From positions 434,001 through 498,000 of the forward strand of contig NZ_FXAF01000003.1 of the NCBI RefSeq assembly GCF_900177415.1: DNA of 64,000 bases, given 5' to 3'. This document shows, one piece after another, positions 44,577 to 53,656 of this stretch (position 1 is its first letter; each line of letters begins with the position of its first letter). Under the pieces are notes generated by a model that saw only the letters and a list, made by a program, of their open reading frames with translations, was not told the origin of the DNA and ran no database searches. The translations under genes were made by a program, and so were the position numbers. The stretch is from Xaviernesmea oryzae. GTDB taxonomy: Bacteria > Pseudomonadota > Alphaproteobacteria > Rhizobiales > Rhizobiaceae.

Positions 44577-45806
44577 ATGACACAAACCATCGATTTCGCG
44601 CCGGTGATCGCCAGGGCCGAGGAACTGGGACAGCGTTTCGCGCTGACCGCCGGGCATTATGACGCGACAGGCGAATTCCCGTTCGCCAATTTCGATGCGC
44701 TCCACGAGGCGGGCCTGCTCGGTCTCGTGACCGCGCCCGAACACGGCGGCCTCGGAGGCGGCCTCGACCAAGCGCTGGCGGTCGTCTCGGCCATTGCCCG
44801 CGGCGAGCCTTCCACCGCGCTGGTGCTCTCCATGCACTACAACCAGCATTATTCGATCCGGGCTTCCGGCAAGTGGCCGAAACACCTGGTCGAGCGGGTC
44901 ACCAGGGCCAATCGCGACGGCGTGGCGCTCATCAATGCCGCGCAGGTGGAGCCACGCGTCGGCTCGCCCTCGCACGGCGCCCTGCCGGAAACCATAGCCC
45001 GCAGGGTCGGCAACCAGTGGCGGATCACCGGCCACAAGACCTATGCGACCGGCATTCCGCTGCTGCGCTGGGTCTTAGTACTCGCCGTCACCGACGAGCC
45101 GGAACCGCGGCTCGGTTCCTTCCTCGTGCCGACCTCGGCAGACGGCATCCGGGTCGAGAAGACCTGGAACGCCACCGGCATGCGTGCCACCAACAGCGAC
45201 GATCTGATCCTCGACGACGTGGCGATCCCGCTGGAGGACGTGCTCGACATCGCCCCCGCCAGCGAGGGACTGAGGCGCGACGAGCGCATGGGCGCCTGGT
45301 ATTTCAGCCTCGTCCCGGCGATCTACGACGGTGCCGCCCGCGGCGCACGCGACTGGCTGCTCGACTTCACCACGACGCGGGCGCCGGCCAGCCTCGGCGC
45401 GCCGCTTTCGACCGTGCCGCGCATTCAGGACGGTCTTGGCCAGATCGAGGTCTGGCTGACGGTCAACCGCCGGCTGCTCCGCTCGATCGCCGAGGACTTC
45501 GATGCCGGTCGGCCCTTCGGTCCGGATGCGGCAGCCGTCAAGCACACGGTCATCGAGAATGCGATTGCGGTCACCACGCTGGCGCTGGAGCTCGGCGGCA
45601 ATCCCGGCATCAGCCGCGACAATCCACTGGAACGCCACCACCGCGACGCGCTTTCCGGCAAGGCGCACGCCCCGCAGAACAATCTCGTCCGCACCATGCT
45701 CGCCAAAGCGGCGATCGGCCGCCACGCGGCCACCCCCGCCGTGCCGCGGGAACCCGTGCCCGTGCGCGCCGGCCCGCAACCCCGCCTCGCCGCCGTCGGC
45801 CGCTAG
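44577..45806 (+). CDS. DszC-like monooxygenase (acyl-CoA dehydrogenase fold)
   Basis: A 409-residue flavoprotein of the acyl-CoA dehydrogenase superfamily. N-terminal helical domain with HEAGLLGLVTAPEHGGLGGG (about residues 43-62), middle beta domain with QWRITGHKTYATGIPLLRW (flavin contact), and a C-terminal four-helix domain. The conserved NPLERHHRDA near residue 347 replaces the R-x-x-R-N segment of DszC. No CoA-binding features are obvious. DszC-type enzymes use FMNH2 to oxidise an organic sulfur atom. Being flanked by two desulfinase-like genes, it probably makes or processes their sulfinate precursor. A Pro/Arg-rich tail ends the protein. Confidence 0.8.
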   Translation: MTQTIDFAPVIARAEELGQRFALTAGHYDATGEFPFANFDALHEAGLLGLVTAPEHGGLGGGLDQALAVVSAIARGEPSTALVLSMHYNQHYSIRASGKWPKHLVERVTRANRDGVALINAAQVEPRVGSPSHGALPETIARRVGNQWRITGHKTYATGIPLLRWVLVLAVTDEPEPRLGSFLVPTSADGIRVEKTWNATGMRATNSDDLILDDVAIPLEDVLDIAPASEGLRRDERMGAWYFSLVPAIYDGAARGARDWLLDFTTTRAPASLGAPLSTVPRIQDGLGQIEVWLTVNRRLLRSIAEDFDAGRPFGPDAAAVKHTVIENAIAVTTLALELGGNPGISRDNPLERHHRDALSGKAHAPQNNLVRTMLAKAAIGRHAATPAVPREPVPVRAGPQPRLAAVGR

Positions 45807-45820
45807 CCAAGGAGCCCGCC

Positions 45821-46855
45821 ATGTCCACTCTCGATTCCGTCTGGTATACGCGCTGCCCGGCGCCGACGCCGCTGTCGATCGCCCACCAGCTCGGCTGGGT
45901 CGACCGGCAATTCCAGGCATCCGGCATTTCCGTGCGTTCGATCCGCGACAGCAAGGACCCTGCGGTCCGGCAGAGCCATTTCACCCATGCGCTCGACTAT
46001 TCCTTCCGCCAGGGAGGTAATATTCCGCCGATCTGGGCGCGGGCCGGCGGGCGCAAGACCCGTGTCGTCGGCATCACGACAACCGACGAATTCCAGGCGA
46101 TCATCGCACTCCCCTCCTCCGGCATCGCCAGGGGCGCCGATCTCAAGGGCCGGCGCATCGGCGTGCCGCGCAAGCCGCAGGAGAAGCTCGTCGATTTCCA
46201 GCGCGCCACGGCGCTCAAGGGGATCGTCTCCGCCCTGTCGCTGGAGGGGCTGAGCCATGCCGATGTCGAACTCGTCTATCTCGACAGCGCCGAGGCAACC
46301 CTGATCGAGCGCGGCAATGCTGCCTTTCTCGGCCTGAAGCGCCGCTATCCCTACGGTGACGAGCTCCTGGCGCTTGCCCGCGGGGATATCGACGCCTTCT
46401 TCGTCAAGGGCGCGGAAGGCGTAGTCCTGGCCAATCAGATCGGTGCCGTCGTGGTGTCGGAATTCGGCTTCCATCCGGACCCGAAGATCCGCATCAACAA
46501 CGGCACGCCGCGGCCGCTGACGGTCGATGCCCGTTTCTTCGACGAACATTTCGATCTGGTCGCCGATCTGGTCGCCACCGTCGGCCGGGTCGCCGCGTGG
46601 GCTGAGGAGAACCCGCATGATGCGGTGCGCTTCATCGCCAACGAAATCGGCGTCGGCGAGGATGCCATCCGGGCCGCAAACGGCCCGGATGTGCACAGGC
46701 ATCTGACGCTCTCGCTCGACGACGAGCAGATCGCCGCCTTCGACCATTTCAAGCAATTCCTGCTCGAATGGGACTTCATCCCGGCAGATTTCGACATCTC
46801 TGGCTGGATAGACCGCGGACCGCTGGAAGCGGCCAATCGGCGGGCGGCGGCATGA
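45821..46855 (+). CDS. DszB-like sulfinate desulfinase (SsuA/NMT1 fold, no signal peptide), copy 2
   Basis: A 344-residue paralogue of the protein at 43524. WYTRCPAPTP gives C12 and SHFTHALDYSFRQGGNIPPI gives H53 and R63, again with 10 residues between His and Arg and 41 between Cys and His, as in copy 1. There is no signal peptide. Shared segments include TDEFQAI, ATALKG(L/I)VSALSLEGL and VSEFGFHPDPKIRIN, so the two arose by duplication. AAGGAG lies 9 nt before the ATG at 45821; earlier in-frame sequence only shadows the monooxygenase gene. It may act on a different substrate or form a heterodimer with copy 1. Confidence 0.8.
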   Translation: MSTLDSVWYTRCPAPTPLSIAHQLGWVDRQFQASGISVRSIRDSKDPAVRQSHFTHALDYSFRQGGNIPPIWARAGGRKTRVVGITTTDEFQAIIALPSSGIARGADLKGRRIGVPRKPQEKLVDFQRATALKGIVSALSLEGLSHADVELVYLDSAEATLIERGNAAFLGLKRRYPYGDELLALARGDIDAFFVKGAEGVVLANQIGAVVVSEFGFHPDPKIRINNGTPRPLTVDARFFDEHFDLVADLVATVGRVAAWAEENPHDAVRFIANEIGVGEDAIRAANGPDVHRHLTLSLDDEQIAAFDHFKQFLLEWDFIPADFDISGWIDRGPLEAANRRAAA

Positions 46856-47721
46856 GCCCGGCCCCGATCCTCGTGACCGGCGCGACCGGCCGGCTGGGGC
46901 GGCTTGTCGTCGAGCGGCTGATCGCGCTGGAACAGCCGGTTCGCGTCTTCACGCGCCGGCCGGAGACCGCGCGAAAGCTCTTCGGTAAGGCGGTGCAGAT
47001 CGCGCTTGGGGAATTCGCCGACGGAACCTCACTCGAGGCGGCCCTGCGCGGCGCCGAACGGCTTCTCCTGCTGTCGCCGATCAGTGCGACGCTTGTCGCG
47101 GACCAGATCGCCGTCGCCAATGCGGCGGCAGCTTCCGGCGCCCGCCGCATCGTCAAGATTTCCGGCTCCGACTGGACGATCGACCCGCCCGGCAGTTCCA
47201 TCTCGGGCGACGCGCATGCCGCCGTGGAACGCCATCTCGGCAAGCTTCCGCTCGAACGGGTTTGCCTGCGCCCCAATGCCTGGATGCAGGTGTCGCTCGC
47301 CAACACGATAAGGCAGGTGCTGTCCGGCAATCCCGTCTTTGCAGCCAATCCCGATGCCGGGGTCGGCTATATCGACGCCCGCGACATCGCCGATGTCGCC
47401 GTCCATCAATTGCTCGCCGATCAGGTTGCCGGCGAGACGCTCAATCTGACCGGTCCTCACGTGGCGACGCCCCGACAGATCGCCGGCCTCCTCTCGGCGG
47501 CTCTCGGGCGCCCGGTCGCCGCGATCGGCAAGACGCCGGCCGCTGCCGCTCCGGGCGCGGATTTCGAACAGCGTGCCGTCGCGCAATTTGCCACGTTGAT
47601 CGCCGCCGGACGGGCGGCGGTGGCAACAGGTGTCGTCCAATCCCTTCTTCACCGCTCACCACGCAGCGTCGAAGCCTTCATTTCCGAACATCTGGTTTCC
47701 GAGGCGGCGCTTGCCGGGTAA
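46852..47721 (+). CDS. NmrA-like NAD(P)-binding protein (atypical SDR)
   Basis: A 289-residue protein with the Rossmann motif VTGATGRLGRLVVERL (about residues 7-22) and VRVFTRRPE. The KISGSDW strand and VGYIDARDIADVAVHQL are typical of NmrA/QorB-type atypical SDRs, which bind NAD(P) and either reduce quinones or act as redox sensors. The start overlaps the desulfinase copy 2 stop by 4 nt. It could be a reductase for the flavin enzymes around it, but it lacks a flavin-reductase signature, so this is a guess. Confidence 0.85.
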   Translation: MSPAPILVTGATGRLGRLVVERLIALEQPVRVFTRRPETARKLFGKAVQIALGEFADGTSLEAALRGAERLLLLSPISATLVADQIAVANAAAASGARRIVKISGSDWTIDPPGSSISGDAHAAVERHLGKLPLERVCLRPNAWMQVSLANTIRQVLSGNPVFAANPDAGVGYIDARDIADVAVHQLLADQVAGETLNLTGPHVATPRQIAGLLSAALGRPVAAIGKTPAAAAPGADFEQRAVAQFATLIAAGRAAVATGVVQSLLHRSPRSVEAFISEHLVSEAALAG

Positions 47722-47726
47722 TATTC

Positions 47727-48998
47727 ATGACTATTCCCTTCGTTGACATCGCCATCATCGGTGGAGGTCCGGGCGGCCTGGCACTCGCCCAAGGACTGAA
47801 GAAGAACGGCATCGACGCCGCGGTTTTCGAGCGCGACCCGGTCCGCGCCGATTACGTGCAGGGTTTTCGCATGCGCATCCGCCAACGCGGCATCGATGCG
47901 CTTAAAGCCAATCTGCCGACACACCTTTTCGATGCCTTCATCGATACGCTGGGCCTTGCGCCCACCGAAAACCTCGTTCTCGACGAGCAGTTCAACCGCA
48001 TCGATGGCGCTGGCAACGGCAGCGGCGAGCCGGAAGACACCCATATCGAGAAATCCGTAAGCCGCATCACGCTGCGGCAGATCCTGTTGTCCGGTCTCGA
48101 CGGCATCTTCCACCCGGGCAAGTGTTTCGAGCGCTACGAGAACCTGCGTGACGGAACAGTGGTCGCCCACTTCGCCGACGGGACCGCGGTGCGCGCCAGC
48201 CTGCTGGTCGGTGCCGATGGCGCGGGATCCAAGGTGCGCCGGCAGCTTCTGCCGGAGCTCGGAAGCATCGACACGGGCGTTCGCCGCCTGGCCGGCAAGA
48301 TCACGCTCGAAGACGCGGCTCGCTACGGCATCTCCCCGCTGCTGACCGATTTCAACACCCATATCCGGCCGCGTGACGGCCGCACCTTGATGATCACCAG
48401 CCACCGGGTCGATCCCGCGGCTTACGCCCGGCATGGCCTGATCGGTGCGGAAGATCCGGGCCACCGCGACATCCCCGGCTTCCATTTCAACAACACGACC
48501 AGCTATGCTTGGTGGAATACCGCCTATGAGGCAGGGGAACTCGGCCCTGACGAGGTTCTCGAACATCTCGACGGCGCGGCATTGCTGGACGCGCTCCTCG
48601 CCCGCATCGCCCGCTGGGACGAGCGTATCCTGAAGCTCATCCGCCATACCGATCCCTCGACGGTCGCCTTCCTCAAGGTGAAGAGCTCCACGCCGGGAGC
48701 CGTCTGGCAGACCGGCCCCGTCACCCTGCTCGGCGATGCCATCCACGCGATGACCTATTTTCGCGCGCTCGGCGGCAATACGGCGCTCTACGACACGGGG
48801 CTGCTCGTTCCAGAACTTGTCGCCGCGCGTCGCCAGGGCAAGCCGCTGCTTGCCGCGGTTCAGGATTACGAGAACGCCATGCGAGACCATGGATACGAGG
48901 CGGTCCGCTCCTCGCTTTCGGCCATGCAGCGCAATATCGGAGCCGGCCGGCCGCTGAAGGCCGAGGCCGCTCCCCAACGGTTCCGGGAACACACATGA
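47727..48998 (+). CDS. FAD-dependent monooxygenase (aromatic hydroxylase family)
   Basis: A 423-residue class A flavoprotein monooxygenase. GxGxxG is in IAIIGGGPGGLALAQGL (about residues 8-24), the second FAD region is LLVGADGAGSKVRRQLLP (about 158-175) and GD motif VTLLGDAIHAMTYFRALGGN (about 333-352). Family members hydroxylate aromatic rings with NAD(P)H. Here Met replaces the common Pro after HA in the GD motif. It follows the NmrA-like gene by 5 nt and overlaps the DszA-like gene by 4 nt. It could open or hydroxylate the ring left after sulfur removal. Confidence 0.88.
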   Translation: MTIPFVDIAIIGGGPGGLALAQGLKKNGIDAAVFERDPVRADYVQGFRMRIRQRGIDALKANLPTHLFDAFIDTLGLAPTENLVLDEQFNRIDGAGNGSGEPEDTHIEKSVSRITLRQILLSGLDGIFHPGKCFERYENLRDGTVVAHFADGTAVRASLLVGADGAGSKVRRQLLPELGSIDTGVRRLAGKITLEDAARYGISPLLTDFNTHIRPRDGRTLMITSHRVDPAAYARHGLIGAEDPGHRDIPGFHFNNTTSYAWWNTAYEAGELGPDEVLEHLDGAALLDALLARIARWDERILKLIRHTDPSTVAFLKVKSSTPGAVWQTGPVTLLGDAIHAMTYFRALGGNTALYDTGLLVPELVAARRQGKPLLAAVQDYENAMRDHGYEAVRSSLSAMQRNIGAGRPLKAEAAPQRFREHT

Positions 48999-50302
48999 CC
49001 AGTTCAAAACGCAAGCTCAATCTCAACGTGGGCATCAATACGACCGGCTATCTCGGCAACGCATGGCGATACCGCACAGGCACGCGCCACGACATCACCG
49101 ATCCCGATTATTATCGCCGGCTGACCGAGCTTGCCCACAAGGGCCGGTTCGATGCGGTATTCTTTTCCGACCACCCCGCGCTGATGACCGACCCGAACGG
49201 GCGGCCCTTCCACACGATCGACCCGCTGATGCTGTGCACGGCGCTCGCAGCGCAAGTGCCGGACATCGGTTTCGTCGCCACGATGACCTCAAGCTACAAT
49301 TCGCCCTACAATTTCGCGCGGCGCACCCAGTCGGCGGATATCATTTCCGGCGGCCGTATGATCATCAACGTCGTCTCGTCGTTCAATCCGAACGTCTCCG
49401 CCAATTTCGGCTCGGCCCCGCTGCCACCGCGCAGTGAACGCTATGCCAGGGCAACCGAGTTCCTCGACGTCGCCAAGAAGCTCTGGTCGAGCTGGGACTG
49501 GGAGCGGGAGGGCGAAGTTCCCGAAAACCGCTTCTGGGATGCGTCGAGCGCCCGCGCGATCGACCACGAAGGCGCCTATTTCAGCGTCAAGGGGCCGCTC
49601 AACGTGCCGCGCGGCCCGCAGGGCCATCCGGTTCTGGCGCAGGCCGGCGCCTCCGAGGGAGGCATCGATCTTGCCGCACGCCACGGCGAGATCATCTACT
49701 GCAATATTCTCTCGCGGCCGGCCGGCCAGACCTTCGGCAAGAAGGTTCGGGACCGCGCAGCGGCGCTTGGACGCGACCCCGCCGGCATCCGGATCGTGCC
49801 CGGCCTCGTCGTCATCCTCGGCGAAACGCGCAAGGAGGCGCTGCGCAAGCACGAGCTTTTCAGCGGGGCCGGTTCCGAGGACGGTCTGATCGCCCGGTTC
49901 GTGAAGGAAAACGGCATCGATCCGGGGGGATTTGATCCCGATGCCGTTCTGGACCCGGAGCGCTTCCTTCCCGATCCGAACCGGCTGCAGGCCGTCGGCA
50001 TGGGTCTCGGACTCTACGATCTTCTCACGCATGAAAACCTGACCGCGCGGCAGGCGATCCGCCGCTCCGAGGGCCACCACCGGCTGCTGCTCGGAACGCC
50101 CGAGGAAGTGGCCGACGCGATCGTCGATCTCTGGGCCGACGGCACGGTGGACGGCTATACGCTGCAGCCGCCGCGCGCCCCGGACGACATCGAGGAATTC
50201 ATCGAAAAGGTGGTGCCGATCCTGCAGGACCGCGGCGTCTACCGCACGCGCTATGAGGAAAGGACCGTCCGCGAACGGTATGGCCTGCCCTATCCTGCCT
50301 GA
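48995..50302 (+). CDS. FMN-dependent monooxygenase, NtaA/SnaA/DszA family (copy 2)
   Basis: A 435-residue luciferase-fold monooxygenase. Features are NLNVGINTTGYLGNAWRY, GRFDAVFFSDHPAL, IGFVATMTSSYNSPYNFARR, SGGRMIINVVSSFNPNVSANFG and VLAQAGASEGGIDLAARHGEIIY. DszA of the 4S pathway belongs to this clade and converts a sulfone to a sulfinate, the substrate class of DszB. It closes the operon that starts at 43524, giving DszB-like, DszC-like, DszB-like, NmrA-like, FAD monooxygenase and DszA-like genes in one unit. Confidence 0.88.
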   Translation: MTSSKRKLNLNVGINTTGYLGNAWRYRTGTRHDITDPDYYRRLTELAHKGRFDAVFFSDHPALMTDPNGRPFHTIDPLMLCTALAAQVPDIGFVATMTSSYNSPYNFARRTQSADIISGGRMIINVVSSFNPNVSANFGSAPLPPRSERYARATEFLDVAKKLWSSWDWEREGEVPENRFWDASSARAIDHEGAYFSVKGPLNVPRGPQGHPVLAQAGASEGGIDLAARHGEIIYCNILSRPAGQTFGKKVRDRAAALGRDPAGIRIVPGLVVILGETRKEALRKHELFSGAGSEDGLIARFVKENGIDPGGFDPDAVLDPERFLPDPNRLQAVGMGLGLYDLLTHENLTARQAIRRSEGHHRLLLGTPEEVADAIVDLWADGTVDGYTLQPPRAPDDIEEFIEKVVPILQDRGVYRTRYEERTVRERYGLPYPA

Positions 50303-50403
50303 GGGAATTCCAAAGTATCAAAGACAAGTCAGGCTGCGCGCGCTCCGCCATCGGGCAATTTACCAGCGCGCGGCCGCCATTAGCCCGCCAGCACAGTGGC
50401 TGG

Positions 50404-51294
50404 TCAATGTGCTGGAGCCGGTCTGGGGGACTTGTCGGTCCATTCAGGCGGCGCGCCGTAATTGGCGGCCACGGCTCCCAATATTCCAGGCGCGCGGCCG
50501 AATGCGTCACAGGCGGCGTATTTCGGCTTTCCACCCAGCCACGACCGCATCCGCTGTCCCGATGGAAGCGAGATATCCAGCCCCTTCGGCTCCTTTCCCT
50601 TGACAAGCATGCGGGAGAATTCGTTCGCGAACTTCGACGCCAAACCATAGGCATCGCCGACTTCGGAAACTCGCGGATTGTCCTGGATCGAGTTCGCGCC
50701 GCGTGCCCAAACCATCGCGGCACGCTGTACGCCACCGCCATCGATCGCCTCTGCCTCGACCGCAAGTCCGCCGAGCCCGAAAGGCAGGCGTGGTACGCTG
50801 ACAGGCACGTTGCCGGGCAAGGCGAAACCGCTGCCGACGGTCACGACGGTTGCAACGCCTGCCATCGCCTTGTTTGTCGGAACGAGATCGGTGACGACGG
50901 ATCGAACCGTCAGGTCAGCCGACTCGCCGGCAGGAACCATGCGGTACTTGTCGCTCAGCGCAACGCAGAGCGCCCTGTCCAGTGCGTTGGATACCATTGC
51001 ACGGTCGGCTTGCGATTTGACGCGGGACGCGGCGCTGAACGAGAAGGTCGTCGGCGCGATGCTCACCGTCTTCGCGGAGGCTAGACCTTGTCCATCGACA
51101 TAGAGCCGCCTCTTGGACAATTTTCCCTTCGGCGCGCTGAGATTGCTGTAGGATGTGAGTGTTCCCGCCTCCTTGATCGCCACCGACGCGCAGCCGGTGA
51201 CCACTATGGCGATGAGCAGTGTTAGACATCCGCGCAAGAGTGATTTCGGCGTATTTCCGAGGAATTGACGGAAGAGATTCAATTTGCTGCGCAC
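50404..51294 (-). CDS. DUF3313-like outer-membrane or periplasmic lipoprotein
   Basis: A 296-residue protein with an N-terminal signal (LLRGCLTLLIAIVVTGCAS) ending in a lipobox (VTGC), which puts the lipidated Cys at about residue 35. The body resembles DUF3313 proteins: LSAPKGKLSKRRLYVDG near the start, ADLTVRSVVTDLVPTNKA, and a VEAEAIDGGGVQRAAMVW strand pair. Function unknown. It stands alone on the minus strand, 162 nt before the sensor kinase stop codon. Confidence 0.75.
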   Translation of the reverse strand: MRSKLNLFRQFLGNTPKSLLRGCLTLLIAIVVTGCASVAIKEAGTLTSYSNLSAPKGKLSKRRLYVDGQGLASAKTVSIAPTTFSFSAASRVKSQADRAMVSNALDRALCVALSDKYRMVPAGESADLTVRSVVTDLVPTNKAMAGVATVVTVGSGFALPGNVPVSVPRLPFGLGGLAVEAEAIDGGGVQRAAMVWARGANSIQDNPRVSEVGDAYGLASKFANEFSRMLVKGKEPKGLDISLPSGQRMRSWLGGKPKYAACDAFGRAPGILGAVAANYGAPPEWTDKSPRPAPAH

Positions 51295-51455
51295 GCTCTA
51301 TGGTCTCCGTGGGTGATGACGCAGAACCGTGGGAGCGAAGGATTGCCGCAACATTACAAGATGATTTCGAACGCAGACGGATTCACCGACGCATGCCGCT
51401 CCTCCAGATTGGGCATTTGTCATGGTGAGGCGCGGGCGGCAAAGCGCAGTCAAGC

Positions 51456-52808
51456 TCAAGTTGACGCAGGCAGCTGAATGGCCACCTGCGTCCCGGCCGA
51501 GCTGCTCTTGAGGCTGACCTGACCCCGATGGTTATCGACGATCTGCTTTACCACGCTCAGGCCAAGACCGGCGCCCGTGCTTTTGGGCGTCACCCGATAA
51601 AACGGCTCGAAAACCAGATCCCGGTGTTCGGCTGGAATTCCCGGCCCGTCATCGGATATGGCGATCTGCCCGTCGGCCGATATGGAGACGGTGATCATTC
51701 CCCGCTTGCCGCCATGGTCGATCGCGTTGCGAACGAGATTGATGATCGCTCTCGGCAAGGCCGAGGGACTGCCTTTGCGTTCGAGGCTTTCGACGTCATT
51801 TCGAAAGGAAATCTGATATCCGGCCGCGATCGCCAGCGGCGCGAGATCCGCCACGACCGTGCGTGCGATCTCAACGAGATCGACTGTTTCGTGGAGATCG
51901 GTCGCCTGATCGCTACGCTCGAAATCGAGGAGCTGTTCGGCCGTCTCGGCTAAACGCGCCACGTCGTCCAGCAAACGCCTGCGTTCCTGCCCTTCGGGCA
52001 TGCCGTCGATGCGCGTCTGCATGATCGCAATCGGCGTCCTGAGCTCATGGGCTGCATCGATGAGGAAGCGCTGGCGTTTCCTGAATTCATTCTCAAGCCG
52101 CTCAAGCGTTCCATTGAATGCGATGACCAGCGGGGCAACGTCCTTGGGGATGCCGTCCACCGGCAGGCGTGCTTCCGGACGACGCGGTTCGATCTCCGCC
52201 GCCTTTTGAGCAACGTCGCTTACCTTCGTCATGGCGCGCCTCACGATATAGGGGACGGTGAGGAAGATGGTGGGCAGGGCAATCGCGAGCAAGGATCCGT
52301 AGATCGGATAGCTCCTGGCCAAGAGCGCCAGAACGGGCCAGCCCTTGTCGTCGAAGCCGCCAAACAGAATTCGAATTTGACCGACGGCCGTCTCCACGCT
52401 TTCGACCGATGCGATCTCACTTATCCCAGCTGATCCTCGTAAATCGGCGTCCTCGAACAGGTGCGTCAAATGCGCGAGCTCGGCATAGACCGGCGGGATG
52501 GTGCCGTAGGAAACCGAAGCGCCGTCCGGTGTCGCCACGACATACCAAAGCCTGCGGTTCTCTTCCTTGAGGGTCTCAAGCTCGGGTGTGTCGCGCAGCC
52601 GAAGTCTGCCTTGCGGATCAATTTCCACTGCCCCCGTCATCACCTCCGTGATGGTATCCTCGCGCGCGACGTTCGGCGACAGGATCATGGTGGCCCAGAC
52701 GCAAAGCCCGACGATGACCGCGGCAACGACGGCTATTATGACAAGGCTGAGCCGCCAGCTGAGCTGCCACCAGAGCGATGGGTTTGTTCTGTCCGCCACG
52801 CGCATCAT
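51456..52808 (-). CDS. Sensor histidine kinase (PhoR/QseC-like, two membrane segments)
   Basis: A 450-residue membrane kinase. Helix 1 (about residues 19-42), periplasmic sensor region (about 43-165), helix 2 (about 168-188), HAMP-like linker, HisKA with FLIDAAHELRTPIA (about 247-260) and ATPase domain with NAIDHG, DDGPGIP and GAGLGLSVVKQI. It is cotranscribed with and downstream of the response regulator (4-nt overlap). Signal unknown. Confidence 0.92.
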   Translation of the reverse strand: MMRVADRTNPSLWWQLSWRLSLVIIAVVAAVIVGLCVWATMILSPNVAREDTITEVMTGAVEIDPQGRLRLRDTPELETLKEENRRLWYVVATPDGASVSYGTIPPVYAELAHLTHLFEDADLRGSAGISEIASVESVETAVGQIRILFGGFDDKGWPVLALLARSYPIYGSLLAIALPTIFLTVPYIVRRAMTKVSDVAQKAAEIEPRRPEARLPVDGIPKDVAPLVIAFNGTLERLENEFRKRQRFLIDAAHELRTPIAIMQTRIDGMPEGQERRRLLDDVARLAETAEQLLDFERSDQATDLHETVDLVEIARTVVADLAPLAIAAGYQISFRNDVESLERKGSPSALPRAIINLVRNAIDHGGKRGMITVSISADGQIAISDDGPGIPAEHRDLVFEPFYRVTPKSTGAGLGLSVVKQIVDNHRGQVSLKSSSAGTQVAIQLPAST

Positions 52809-53476
52809 TCTTCCTTCAGGAGATATCCGACGCCCCTGATATTGTGGATCGTCACGCCGGCGCCCGCATCCAGCAGCCGTTTGCGCAGCCTGGAGATATG
52901 CGCGTCGAGAGCATTGGATTGGATTTCCTCTTCGTAATTGTAGACCGCTGCTTCGAGCGTGGACCGAAGCACCGTTTTGTCTTTCCGCTTTGCCAGCGTC
53001 ACAAGGACCAGGAGCTCGCGCCGGGGCAGATCGAGCGGGATGGGGCCGATCGTGACATTCAGATGCAGCGGGTCGATGACCATCCGCCCGGCCGTGACGC
53101 TGGGCTCCGCCAGGTTGGGCGGCCGCCTCAATACCGCGCGTACCCGCGCCATTAGCTCCTCCACCAGGAACGGCTTGCCGAGATAATCGTCGGCGCCGAC
53201 ATCCAGCCCCTCGACGCGCTCCAGCGGTTCGTTCCTTGCCGTCAGCACGATGATCGGTGTCTCGATGCCTGAGCGCCTCAGCTTCGGAATAAGTGCCAGC
53301 CCCTCGCCGTCCGGCAAGCGGCGGTCCAGGAGGATCGCATCGTAATCGTTCTGGCGCGTCAATTCGAAGGCATCATCCAGATGCATCGTATGGTCGGTGA
53401 CGATGCCGTGCTTGGCCAGTGCCGCCGACAGCGCGTTCGCCAGCTCCCTCTCATCTTCTATCAACAGAAGTCTCAT
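52805..53476 (-). CDS. OmpR-family response regulator
   Basis: A 223-residue regulator. Receiver: LLIEDE acidic residues, Asp in AILLDRRLPDG, Thr in VLTARNE, Lys in YLGKPFLVEEL. The winged helix includes VLRSTLEAAVYNYEEEIQSNALDAHISRLRKRL. It partners the kinase encoded next. The ATG at 53476 has an AAGGAAC-type site upstream; a start at 53551 would add 25 unsupported residues. Its divergent neighbours (53657 onward) are tiny exported or membrane proteins that could be its targets. Confidence 0.92.
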   Translation of the reverse strand: MRLLLIEDERELANALSAALAKHGIVTDHTMHLDDAFELTRQNDYDAILLDRRLPDGEGLALIPKLRRSGIETPIIVLTARNEPLERVEGLDVGADDYLGKPFLVEELMARVRAVLRRPPNLAEPSVTAGRMVIDPLHLNVTIGPIPLDLPRRELLVLVTLAKRKDKTVLRSTLEAAVYNYEEEIQSNALDAHISRLRKRLLDAGAGVTIHNIRGVGYLLKEE

Positions 53477-53656
53477 CGTTCCTTCGCCTTGCAATCCCGT
53501 TCTTGTCTGCCGCGAAGGTTGCGGCAGCATTACGGGGGCGGAAGGCCGCACAGGTAATGCTGCTGCAATTGTCGAAGCCTAGCAACTGGCCCATCCGGTC
53601 GTGACACCGATGCGACCGCCCGATCGGCGTCACGCCGACATGCAAGGAACAAAGCT

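Noticed and set aside
43524-46855. Calling the two SsuA/NMT1-fold proteins ABC transporter binding proteins
   Set aside because: Neither has a signal peptide or a neighbouring SsuBC-type permease, and both conserve the DszB Cys-His-Arg triad.
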